A stretch of DNA of 58,576 nucleotides from Sphingomonadales bacterium UBA6157 (GTDB lineage: Bacteria; Pseudomonadota; Alphaproteobacteria; Sphingomonadales; Sphingomonadaceae). Positions 26,058 to 34,416 of this stretch are shown in pieces. Under the pieces are notes generated by a model, which was given only the letters and a program-made list of their open reading frames with translations, had not been told where the DNA came from and did no database searches. The DNA lies in NCBI GenBank assembly GCA_002423025.1, contig DIUN01000018.1:59492-118067 (forward strand). The letters run 5' to 3'. Positions within the stretch are counted from its first letter, which is position 1. Every line of letters begins with the position of its first letter. The translations under genes were made by a program, and so were the position numbers.

Positions 26058-26124
26058 AATTTCTCCAGAACGTCAAATACCTGTATGCCTGATGCCTTCG
26101 CAACGGTGGCCGCCCGACGCCAAG

Positions 26125-28023
26125 CTAGTCGATGCTCATCGCGACAAGTTCCGCCGGATGATCCACCCCGCCGACCCCGACGACAATGTATTGCTTGCCC
26201 TTGAACATATATGTCACCGGCGGAGACGTTGTTCCGGCACCGAGATCCGCCTGCCAGACCACTTTCCCGGTCTTCTTGTCATAAGCGCGGAACATGTTGC
26301 CGCCGCTCAGTTTCGGAATGCTAAGGCCCACCTTGTCGCCCTCGCCGATGAACAGGAACGATTTGGTCAGCAGCGGCGCTGCCCGGCCGGCCTGGCCGAG
26401 TGGCGGAAGCTTGAGATCTTTCAGCAGCGGATGGTCGCGTGGGCCGTCGCCATTGGGCACCATCCACAGATGGTCGCCGCTGTTCATGTCGATCGCCGTG
26501 ATCCGGCCATAGGGCGGCTTGACCATGGGCAAGCCCTGCGGCCCCTCCATGTAGAGGCTTGATTCGGGCGGCCGACGATAATTGTCCCGGCCAATCCACG
26601 GCACACTGACCGAGGGCACATAGATCACCCCGGTTTCCGGATCGAGCGCAGCGCCGGTCCAGTTGGCCCCGCCAACCCAGCCGGGCATGTACAGCGTGCC
26701 CAGCTTGCCATCCGGCCCGCCCGCCACAGACGGCGGCGTGTACATCTCGCCATGCATATAGCGGCTCAGGATCTGCACGGCTTCCGCACGGAGCGCCGGC
26801 GTGTAGTCGATCAGTTGATCAGCGTTCATGCCCTGCCGGTCGAACGGCTTCGGCTTCACCGGGATCGGCTGCGTTGGGGAGGCCTTCTCGCCCGGCATGG
26901 TCGATGCTGGAACCGGCGTTTCGACTACAGGAAACAGCGGCTCGCCGGTCGCTCGGTCAAAGGCGAAAACATAGGCCATCTTGGTGACCTGGATCGCCGC
27001 CTTGCGCATGCGGCCATTGACCTTGATGTCCGCCAGCATCGGCGGCGAGGGCAGGTCATAATCCCAAAGGTCATGATGCACGGTCTGGAAATGCCAGACC
27101 TTCTTTCCGGTCCGGACATCAAGGGCGACAAGGGAGTCGGAATAGAGATTGTCGCCCGGCCGTGCCACGCCATAATAGTCGTTCGCCGGCGCGCTCAGCG
27201 GCAGATACACATAGCCCAGCTCCTGATCTGCGCTGAACGCCGACCAGACCTTAGTCTTGCCGCCCTGCCGCCAGGACTCGTTTTCCCACGTGTCCGCACC
27301 CGGTTCATCTTCGCGCGGCACGGTATGGAAGGTCCACAACAGCTTGCCCGTGCGCACATCGAAGCCGCGCACATTGCCGGCCAGCGATGCCCTGTTGATG
27401 TCGGCGGTTCCGGTGGCAATCGGCTGCCCGCCGATCACGATCACGTCCCCCACCACGATCGGTGCCGGCGCATTCCAGGAGAATACGGTCCTGGGCTGCT
27501 CGCGCAGGTCAACCCGGCCCTTGTCCCCGAAATCTTCGACGGCGTGGCCCGTCCGGGCGTCAAGCAGATACAGATAGTTGCCGCGAACGGTGACGACCCG
27601 CGTCCCGGCACCCTTGCCCCACAGTGCCAGGGCGCGGCTGGCGGCCGCCGGGGTCAGTCGCGTATCACCCGGAAAAGCCGGCTGGCGCCAGATGATCTTG
27701 CCGCTTGCCGGATCGCGCGCTTCCACCAGGCCGAGCTGGTTGCTGATGTACATCACTCCGCCAACCACCAGCGGTGCATTGCGGAAGTTGTTGGACGGCA
27801 ACAGCGTCGGATTTTCGGCGCGCAGCGCCGGGTCGAGGGCCGGAGCACGCCAGACGATCTTCAGGCGCTTGATGGTTCGGGCGTTGATCTGATCGAGGGC
27901 GGAATATTTCGTATCCCCCAGATCGCCGCCAAAATGCGCCCAGTCAGCCCGTGATTGCGCTTGAACGGTGGTGGAGCACAGCGACAGGGCAAGCGCCAGA
28001 CCGATGCTTTTCAAAGCCGCCAT
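26125..28023 (-). CDS. Soluble PQQ-dependent dehydrogenase (glucose/alcohol dehydrogenase-type eight-bladed propeller)
   Basis: 632 residues with a Sec signal ending STTVQAQ. It has the PQQ-propeller repeats (DPASGKIIWRQPAF, GFDVRTGKLLWTFHTVP, ALDVRTGKKVWHFQTVHHDLWDYDLPS, IDMNSGDHLWMVPNGDGP). The VHHDLWD motif is that of membrane glucose-dehydrogenase-type enzymes, but their five-helix quinone-binding N-terminus is absent. There is also no C-terminal haem c domain. Electrons therefore must go to a separate carrier, plausibly the cytochrome c at 24336. The substrate is not evident. Confidence 0.9.
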   Translation of the reverse strand: MAALKSIGLALALSLCSTTVQAQSRADWAHFGGDLGDTKYSALDQINARTIKRLKIVWRAPALDPALRAENPTLLPSNNFRNAPLVVGGVMYISNQLGLVEARDPASGKIIWRQPAFPGDTRLTPAAASRALALWGKGAGTRVVTVRGNYLYLLDARTGHAVEDFGDKGRVDLREQPRTVFSWNAPAPIVVGDVIVIGGQPIATGTADINRASLAGNVRGFDVRTGKLLWTFHTVPREDEPGADTWENESWRQGGKTKVWSAFSADQELGYVYLPLSAPANDYYGVARPGDNLYSDSLVALDVRTGKKVWHFQTVHHDLWDYDLPSPPMLADIKVNGRMRKAAIQVTKMAYVFAFDRATGEPLFPVVETPVPASTMPGEKASPTQPIPVKPKPFDRQGMNADQLIDYTPALRAEAVQILSRYMHGEMYTPPSVAGGPDGKLGTLYMPGWVGGANWTGAALDPETGVIYVPSVSVPWIGRDNYRRPPESSLYMEGPQGLPMVKPPYGRITAIDMNSGDHLWMVPNGDGPRDHPLLKDLKLPPLGQAGRAAPLLTKSFLFIGEGDKVGLSIPKLSGGNMFRAYDKKTGKVVWQADLGAGTTSPPVTYMFKGKQYIVVGVGGVDHPAELVAMSID

Positions 28024-28086
28024 ATCGTCTCAACCCCCGTCATGCCTCGCCGGCCTGGTGGCCAGAATTCGCTTCAGTCATTCGGT

Positions 28087-29976
28087 TCAGTAGCCAACGG
28101 CATAGCCCATGCGCCGCGGGTCGGAGCCCGCCATCCGCGTGCCGTGTCGGGACTGCAAGATGGCCTGAACACTGCCGATCGAATAGGGGCCGACAGCCCT
28201 GACGAGATGGCCCATGGCGCGCAGCCCGGCAAAGGTGCTGTCCGAAAAGCGCGATTCCAGTTGCAGCGTGATCGCAGCGCCGGGCGTGTAGAAGCCCGGG
28301 TCGGCATCGAGCGCAAGACGCGGCGCTTCAGTGGCCGCCTGCACAGGCAGGCCGCGGTCGATCACGTTGATCAGATGCTGAAACTGTGTCTGGCCGATCG
28401 TCTCGCCTCCCGGCGTCCCGAAGACCATCTTGAAACGCCCCTTGTCGAGAATGATCGTTGGGCAATTGCCGAGCAAGGGGATCCGCCCGCCCTTCACGAA
28501 ATTGGGATGGTCGCGGTAGGGCGCGGTGGAGCCGTCCCGCAGGCCGTTGTTACAGAACATGCCGGTCTCGCCCATGATGACACAGGCGCCAAAGCCGCCA
28601 CCCAATGTCGTGGTGACGCCGATCGCGTTGCCTTGGCTGTCGGTGATCGAGATGTTGGTCGTATCGCCGGGCACGCTCCTCGCAGCGCCAGCCGGCCGTG
28701 CGGGCAGCCGCGCGCCGCCAATGACTGCGCCTGCCGGAAACACCCCGGCGCGCGCCGGGTTGATCAGCCGCCGTCGCTGGTTGGCAAAGTCCTTGGATAT
28801 CAGCGTCGAAACCGGCGCTGGAGCCGATGCTGGATCGGCGGCGTAGCGATAGACATCCGCCTTGGTGATCTTGATGCATTCGGCAATCAGGTGCAGCGCC
28901 TGCGGGCTGTCCGGCGGCATCGCGGCAATATCGAACCCTTCGATCAGGTTCAGCTGCTCGCACGTCTCAAGCCCGGTCCGCGACGTCAGTGGCGAGCTGA
29001 TCACATCGAGCCCGCGGTAGCTGGTCGCGATCGGATCGACCCATCTGGGCCTGTAGCTGCGCATGTCGTCGATGCGCAGCCAACCGCCACTGGCTCTGGA
29101 GAACCTGTCCATCTCCTGCGCGATCGGGCCGGAATAGAAATAGTCATAGGCCGCTGAAAGGGCACGGTCCCGGCTTGCTCCGCCCTTGAGCGCCGCCGAT
29201 TCCGCATCGGCGAGCGCTTGAAAGCTGCGCGCCAATGGCAGGTTCCGGAACATCGAGCGCGCCTCCGGTGGCTTCCCATCCGGAAAATAGATCGCCGCTG
29301 TCGTCGGATATTGGGTCAACCGGGCCTGCTGGCGAACAATCGCCTGGGCGATCGAGGGATCGAGCGGATGGCCATCACGGGCATAGCCGATCGCCGGCTC
29401 CAGCAGAACAGATAGCGGTAGCTTGCCATGGCGGCGCGCCAATTCGATCCAGCCGCCGAACGCACCTGGCGTCACCACCGCCTTGGGCCCGGCAGTCAGG
29501 TCCGCAGCGCTGGCCGTGTCTTCCACAAGTTTTGGAGCGGCGCCTGTGAATGCCAGGGCCGTGATCTTGCCGGTCTTGCCGTCAAAGCAGGTGGCAAGTC
29601 CGTTGCCTGCCGCGCCCGATGCCCATGGCTCGACAACGTTCAGCACCGCCATCACGGCAACGGCCGCATCGGCGGCAGTGCCACCCTGCATCAGCATGCG
29701 CAGCCCCGCCATCGATGCGAGCGGGTGCCCGGCCGCCACCAGGCCGTTTGGCCCGGCCACTTCGACCCGGTGCTGTGCGACAGCGCTGGCCCCCGTGGCC
29801 GGCGCGTCAGGCGCTTGCCGCCCCACGCCGGCTTCGGCAGCCGCAGGCACCTGTGCCGATGCCGACCGGGCAGCAGCGCCCGCCAGAACAGCCCCGGACA
29901 AGCCACCGAGCAGGACTTCGCGGCGACCAAGCGTGCTGCGCGCGTCAGCTTCGGTCTTCAAGGTCTCCGTTGCCAT
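28087..29976 (-). CDS. Gamma-glutamyltransferase-family Ntn-hydrolase, divergent active site
   Basis: 629 residues starting with a twin-arginine signal (LGRREVLLGGLSGAVLAG). The fold is that of gamma-glutamyltransferase: a large N-terminal chain, then the autoprocessing nucleophile T439 (GDTTNISITD), TTTLGGGFG, and GTPGGETIGQTQFQHLINVID. Two usual marks are changed. The TTH at the nucleophile is T-T-N, and the G-R-E-T-A-P loop, whose Arg (E. coli R114) binds the glutamyl carboxylate, reads FTGAAP with Thr144 in that place. The enzyme may act on a non-glutamyl amide. Gap to the next gene is 63 bases. Confidence 0.85.
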   Translation of the reverse strand: MATETLKTEADARSTLGRREVLLGGLSGAVLAGAAARSASAQVPAAAEAGVGRQAPDAPATGASAVAQHRVEVAGPNGLVAAGHPLASMAGLRMLMQGGTAADAAVAVMAVLNVVEPWASGAAGNGLATCFDGKTGKITALAFTGAAPKLVEDTASAADLTAGPKAVVTPGAFGGWIELARRHGKLPLSVLLEPAIGYARDGHPLDPSIAQAIVRQQARLTQYPTTAAIYFPDGKPPEARSMFRNLPLARSFQALADAESAALKGGASRDRALSAAYDYFYSGPIAQEMDRFSRASGGWLRIDDMRSYRPRWVDPIATSYRGLDVISSPLTSRTGLETCEQLNLIEGFDIAAMPPDSPQALHLIAECIKITKADVYRYAADPASAPAPVSTLISKDFANQRRRLINPARAGVFPAGAVIGGARLPARPAGAARSVPGDTTNISITDSQGNAIGVTTTLGGGFGACVIMGETGMFCNNGLRDGSTAPYRDHPNFVKGGRIPLLGNCPTIILDKGRFKMVFGTPGGETIGQTQFQHLINVIDRGLPVQAATEAPRLALDADPGFYTPGAAITLQLESRFSDSTFAGLRAMGHLVRAVGPYSIGSVQAILQSRHGTRMAGSDPRRMGYAVGY

Positions 29977-30033
29977 GCAGGCACTCCCGAAAAATCCGTT
30001 TCCATGAACAGCCGTTGAAAGATCAAAAGGCCC

Positions 30034-31464
30034 TTATTCCGGCATCTTGATCGTCGGCACGCCATCCTTCTTGTAGATCACGCCGTTCTTGATCACCGTC
30101 TGAACCGTGAAAAGGTTGTTCAGATTGTGATAAACCGGGTCGCCCGGAACCACGATGATATCCGCCCGCTTGCTCGGCTCGATCGTGCCAACGTCGGCCT
30201 GGCCCATGATCCGGGCGTTGACCCGCGTCGTGTCGGCAATCACCTCGAGCGGTGAAAGCCCTTCATCGACAAGCACCTTCATTTCGCGGACCAGGCCGTC
30301 ATGGTTGAAGTTCATCGGGGTGCCGCTGTCAGTGCCAACACCCATCAGCGCATTCGATTCGATCAACTGCCGCACCTGCGGGCTGCGAAATTTGACCTGC
30401 CGGTTGATGCCGGCGAAATACCCTTCGGCGGGCCATTCCTTGAAGGAGTCCTGCACCGCCGCCCAGATGTCCGCCGGAAACAGGCTTTTCAGCGCCGGGT
30501 CCTGCAGCCGACCCGGAAATTGCACAGTGTCGGGATAAATCCAGCTCCGGTGTGCCGCTGTCAGCACCACCGGCCGGTTGCTCTCGGCAATCGTGCGCAC
30601 CAGTTCAGGGTCATAGGTCGGGCCGCCGGCAGACCCCATGTGCTGGAATACATCCACGCCGGCATCATAGGCATTGCGCACATCCTGCTCGGCATAAAGA
30701 TGGGCATGCACCTTGATGCGATTGGCATGGGCAGCCTTCACAATGGCGAAATAGTCCTCACGCGTCAGCCCGGCGTGGGCCTTGATCACATCGACGCCCA
30801 TCTTGAACAGACGGTCGACAACGTCGGCCCCCTCCTTCGGGCTGGTGATCACCGCCGACGCTTCGGCCGGGAAGCCGCCAAATGCCCGGCGTGTCACCAA
30901 CGGCCCGGACACTTGCAGGCGCGGCCCTGCAACCTCACCCTTGTTGATCCGGTTGCGCAGGCTGATGCTCTCGACGGGATTGCCCCCCAGATCGATCGCC
31001 GATGTCACGCCGGACATAAGCAACTGGTAGGCAGAAAGCTCCATCACCTTCTCGATGGAATATTTCTTGCCAGCGGTCTTCAGCCACCGGAACCACCCGG
31101 CCTCGTCGCCATGGCCGACCATGAAGAGGTGGGCATGGGCGTCGATCAACCCAGGCATCATGGTCTGGCCGCTGGTATCGATCACCTCGGCACCGGCGGG
31201 TATTGCCACTTCGTGCGCCGGACCAACAGCAACAACCCGCTCACCCTGGATGACCACGGTCGCATTGTGGAGCGGCGGAACACTCAAGCCGCTGATCAGC
31301 ATGCCGCCCGTCAGAACCGTCGTCTTGGTTTGCTGGCCAAACGCCGATGTCGAAAACAGGACCAGCGCGATCAGGCCGAGCACCTGCACATGTGCCATTT
31401 GCCAAAGCCGGCCGCAGCGCGCCAGCGCCCCACCGCCTCTTTCAGACGTCAGGTCCGCGATCAT
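30034..31464 (-). CDS. Exported metal-dependent amidohydrolase
   Basis: About 476 residues if it starts at 31464 (GGGGAG upstream), or 454 from an ATG at 31398; both keep the hydrophobic signal segment VLGLIALVLFSTSAFG. Amidohydrolase marks are MMPGLIDAHAHLF (H-x-H) near residue 105, GVDVIKAHAGL, IKVHAHLYAEQDV, and the late aspartate in NALMGVGTDSGTP. This is the imidazolonepropionase/prolidase-like branch, acting on cyclic amides, dipeptides or similar compounds. It is the first gene of the five-gene exported operon. Confidence 0.87.
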   Translation of the reverse strand: MIADLTSERGGGALARCGRLWQMAHVQVLGLIALVLFSTSAFGQQTKTTVLTGGMLISGLSVPPLHNATVVIQGERVVAVGPAHEVAIPAGAEVIDTSGQTMMPGLIDAHAHLFMVGHGDEAGWFRWLKTAGKKYSIEKVMELSAYQLLMSGVTSAIDLGGNPVESISLRNRINKGEVAGPRLQVSGPLVTRRAFGGFPAEASAVITSPKEGADVVDRLFKMGVDVIKAHAGLTREDYFAIVKAAHANRIKVHAHLYAEQDVRNAYDAGVDVFQHMGSAGGPTYDPELVRTIAESNRPVVLTAAHRSWIYPDTVQFPGRLQDPALKSLFPADIWAAVQDSFKEWPAEGYFAGINRQVKFRSPQVRQLIESNALMGVGTDSGTPMNFNHDGLVREMKVLVDEGLSPLEVIADTTRVNARIMGQADVGTIEPSKRADIIVVPGDPVYHNLNNLFTVQTVIKNGVIYKKDGVPTIKMPE

Positions 31465-31640
31465 GTCTGGCTCCCCCACTCTGGCCATTCTTCGCCACGC
31501 AGCATGTGTTCCAAGCGGGCTGCCAGCAACCACTAATGTGCAAAGCGGTTGACGATGGTGCCGGCTCGGGCAGACCATGTGCCGCTGGCGATCATGCTGG
31601 CGATGGCGGCATGGGGCGCAGCGGCGCTGAGGGGACTGGC

Positions 31641-33065
31641 ATGACGACGGCCGACGACATGATTGCGCTTTCCGCCGGTGAAGCGGTGGCAGCGATGCGC
31701 GACGGGCGTTTCACGGCGTTGGCCTATGCCGAGGCCCTGCTGGCGCGATGCGCTGCCGGGGCGGAGCTGAACGCGTTCATCACCCTTGATCCCGATGTGG
31801 TGCGCGCCGGGGCGCGGGCGGCGGATGCGCGGCGCGAGGCGGGCGAAATCCTTGGTGCCTTGCATGGCTTGCCGGTGCCGGTGAAGGACAGCATCAACAC
31901 CGCCGACCTGCCGACGACGGCCGGAACTGCGGCGCTGCGCGGCTTCCACCCCGTGGCGGACGCAACCGTGGTCGCCCGGCTGCGCGCCGCGGGCGCCATC
32001 CTGCTGGGCAAAACCAATCTGCACGAGCTGTCGTTCGGCTGGACCAGCAGCAACATGGCCTTTGGCCCGGTGCGCAACCCCTGGGACAAGGCGCGGATAC
32101 CCGGCGGCAGCAGCGGCGGCACGGCAGCGGCGGTGGCGGCCGGCATGGCGCCGCTTGGCGTGGCGGAAGATACGCAAGGCTCGATCCGCGTGCCGGCGGC
32201 GCTGTGCGGCATCGCCGGGTTCCGGCCCACCACCGGCCGCTACCCCAACGACGGTTGCGCGCCGATCAGCAGCCTGTTCGACCAGATCGGGCCACAGGCC
32301 CGCCATGTTGCCGATCTGGTGTTGTTCGATGCCGTGATGACCGGTGACCATGCGCCGCTGGCCGTGCCGTCGCTCGAAGGGCTGAGGCTGGGCATCGCAC
32401 GCGAATATTATTTCGCCGGGCTTGATCCGGCGGTGGCGGAGGTCGTTGAAGCGGTGCTGCAGCGCCTGGCCGAAGCCGGGGTCGTGATCGTCGAGGCCGA
32501 TGTGCCTGGGCTGGGTGCGCTGATTGAGGCGATCACGCAGCCGGTGCAGGTGCATGACGTGGTGCCCGGATTGAAGGCGTGGCTTGCGGCGTCCGGTGCC
32601 AGCATCAGCTTTGAGGACATGCTGGCCGAGGTCAGCCCGGATGTGCAGGCAGTGCTTCGGCAATTCGCACTCCCCGACGCACCGCAGGCGGTCCCGGACG
32701 ATTATTATGCTGTGGCGCGGGACGTAAAGTTGCCGGTGCTGCGGGCGTTGCTGGCCGAGTGGTTCGCCAGCCACGAGGTTGATGCCATGCTGCTGCCCGC
32801 GACAATGGCCGCAGCGACGCCGATCGGCACCGACAGGACGGTCCGCATCGGCGATGCCGACGTGGCGTTCCCGATGGTGATGGGCCGCAACATCGCGCCG
32901 GGCAGCACCGCCGGTCTTCCGGGGCTGGTGCTTCCTGCCGGGCTGGCCGGCGGCTTGCCCGTGGCGATCGAGCTGGATGGCCCGACAGGGTCCGATCGCC
33001 AGCTGCTCGGCATCGGCCTTGCCGTCGAAGCGATGCTCGGCACGCTGCAACCGCCGGGCTGGTAG
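31641..33065 (+). CDS. Amidase (amidase-signature family)
   Basis: 474 residues, cytoplasmic. Ser-cisSer-Lys triad regions are visible: LHGLPVPVKDSINTAD (Lys), PGGSSGGTAAAVAAGM (cis-Ser) and EDTQGSIRVPAALCG (nucleophile Ser). GAGGGG precedes the ATG at 31641; the frame is open much further upstream, but without a signal. Members hydrolyse amides including malonamate, allophanate and aryl amides; this one is close in length and motif to the small-amide group. It is divergent from the amidohydrolase operon across 176 bases. Confidence 0.88.
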   Translation: MTTADDMIALSAGEAVAAMRDGRFTALAYAEALLARCAAGAELNAFITLDPDVVRAGARAADARREAGEILGALHGLPVPVKDSINTADLPTTAGTAALRGFHPVADATVVARLRAAGAILLGKTNLHELSFGWTSSNMAFGPVRNPWDKARIPGGSSGGTAAAVAAGMAPLGVAEDTQGSIRVPAALCGIAGFRPTTGRYPNDGCAPISSLFDQIGPQARHVADLVLFDAVMTGDHAPLAVPSLEGLRLGIAREYYFAGLDPAVAEVVEAVLQRLAEAGVVIVEADVPGLGALIEAITQPVQVHDVVPGLKAWLAASGASISFEDMLAEVSPDVQAVLRQFALPDAPQAVPDDYYAVARDVKLPVLRALLAEWFASHEVDAMLLPATMAAATPIGTDRTVRIGDADVAFPMVMGRNIAPGSTAGLPGLVLPAGLAGGLPVAIELDGPTGSDRQLLGIGLAVEAMLGTLQPPGW

Positions 33066-33117
33066 AACAATCCGGCATCGCCGGGACACCGGAACCCTGC
33101 GGCTCCGGACCCTGCCG

Positions 33118-34296
33118 CTAGAGCGCCATTGTCGCCCTGGCGATGATGGTTTTCTGGATTTCGTTGGTGCCGCCGTAGATGGTCTGGGCGCGGGTCATCA
33201 GATAATCCTCGACGGCGGGCACGATGAAGCCGGGCAGGTCGGGCATGGCGTCGTGCCAGCCGGCGCCGCGCTCGGGCAGCAGCGGCGGGGCAAGGCCTCC
33301 GGCCAGATCGAGCGACAGCTCGGTGATCGCCTGTGCGGTTTCGGTGGCAAGGATCTTGATCAGCGAGGCGACATCGCCGCCATCATCCTGCAGGGCGCGC
33401 TCGACAAAGCCATCGAGGCAGGACACGGCGATCTCGGTTTCGGCGAGCCGGCGGCGGAAGTCCGGCGTATTGGCGTCCGGCATCGCGGCGGCCAGTTCGC
33501 GGACCTGCCGCAGCGCCTGGCGCTTCTCCTCGACATGAGCGTACCAGATCCGCTCGTTGGAGAGCAGCTGCTTGGAATAGGTCCAGCCCTGGCCCTCCTC
33601 GCCGATGAGGTTGGCGGCCGGCACGCGCACGGCATCGAAGGTCACTTCGGCCAGATGCGGGCGGCCATCGATGGCGATGATCGGGCGGACGGTGATGCCG
33701 GGCGTTGCGAGGTCGATGCACAGGAAGGAGATGCCGGCGCCGCCGCGGGCCGCCTCCCCGGTGCGTACCAGGCAGAAGATCCAGTCGGCCCAGAAGCCCA
33801 GGCTCGTCCAGGTCTTGCGGCCGGTAACGACATATTCGTCGCCCTCGCGCCGCGCCCGCGTTGTCAGCGCCGCCAGGTCCGAGCCGGCGTGCGGCTCGGA
33901 ATAGCCCTGCGCCCAGAAGCTGCGCCCGGCGAGGATATCGGGCAGCCAGCGCCGTTGCTGCTCGGGCGTGCCAAAGGCGATGATGATCGGCGCGACGTAA
34001 ATCAGCCCCATCGGCACGACGGTGGGCGCGCCGGCACGCACATACTCATCCTCGAACAATCGCCGTTCGGCCAGCGACCAGCCCGGCCCGCCATGCGCCG
34101 CCGGCCAGTGCGGCGCGCCCCAGCCACGGGCCGCCAGCGCGGCCTGCGAGCGCAGGTGGTCCTCGCGGTGCAGCGTCTCCCCGGCGCGCAGCCGCGCCAG
34201 GATATCCTGCGGATATTCCTTGGCGAAAAAGCCTCTGATCTCGGACCGCAGAGTCTCGAGCGATGTGTCGGCATCCGGCATTGGCGTGGCTCCCAT
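33118..34296 (-). CDS. Acyl-CoA dehydrogenase family protein
   Basis: 392 residues, FAD-dependent. Motifs: GWGAPHWPAAHGGPGWS, FWAQGYSEPHAGSDLA, KTWTSLGFWADWIFCLVRT, NERIWYAHVEEKRQALRQVREL, and the C-terminal TIYGGTNEIQKTIIARATM. The catalytic glutamate of short/medium-chain enzymes in Y-E-G-T is Gly here (YGGT), as in FadE-type subunits that use a base elsewhere. It would oxidise an acyl-CoA and pass electrons to ETF. It lies alone on the minus strand between two amidase genes; a shared catabolic route is only a guess. Confidence 0.9.
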   Translation of the reverse strand: MGATPMPDADTSLETLRSEIRGFFAKEYPQDILARLRAGETLHREDHLRSQAALAARGWGAPHWPAAHGGPGWSLAERRLFEDEYVRAGAPTVVPMGLIYVAPIIIAFGTPEQQRRWLPDILAGRSFWAQGYSEPHAGSDLAALTTRARREGDEYVVTGRKTWTSLGFWADWIFCLVRTGEAARGGAGISFLCIDLATPGITVRPIIAIDGRPHLAEVTFDAVRVPAANLIGEEGQGWTYSKQLLSNERIWYAHVEEKRQALRQVRELAAAMPDANTPDFRRRLAETEIAVSCLDGFVERALQDDGGDVASLIKILATETAQAITELSLDLAGGLAPPLLPERGAGWHDAMPDLPGFIVPAVEDYLMTRAQTIYGGTNEIQKTIIARATMAL

Positions 34297-34416
34297 CCCG
34301 TCAACCTAGCCGTGAATCGCCGCCGCCGCGCCTATGATTTGTTGGCGGCGGCATCACCGCGCGCCGCTGGACCGGGCACCGGCAAGCTGTAGTATGCGCG
34401 TAACAGGGGGGCAGCG

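Noticed and set aside
24137..31640. tRNA-Thr as an attachment site with a duplicated 3' end past the exported operon
   Set aside because: I looked for a second copy of the tRNA tail up to 33 kb. I found only short chance matches and no integrase, so insertion at the tRNA is not shown.
33061..33117. Short partial match to the tRNA-Thr 3' end near 33.07 kb
   Set aside because: Only about eight bases agree, as expected by chance.
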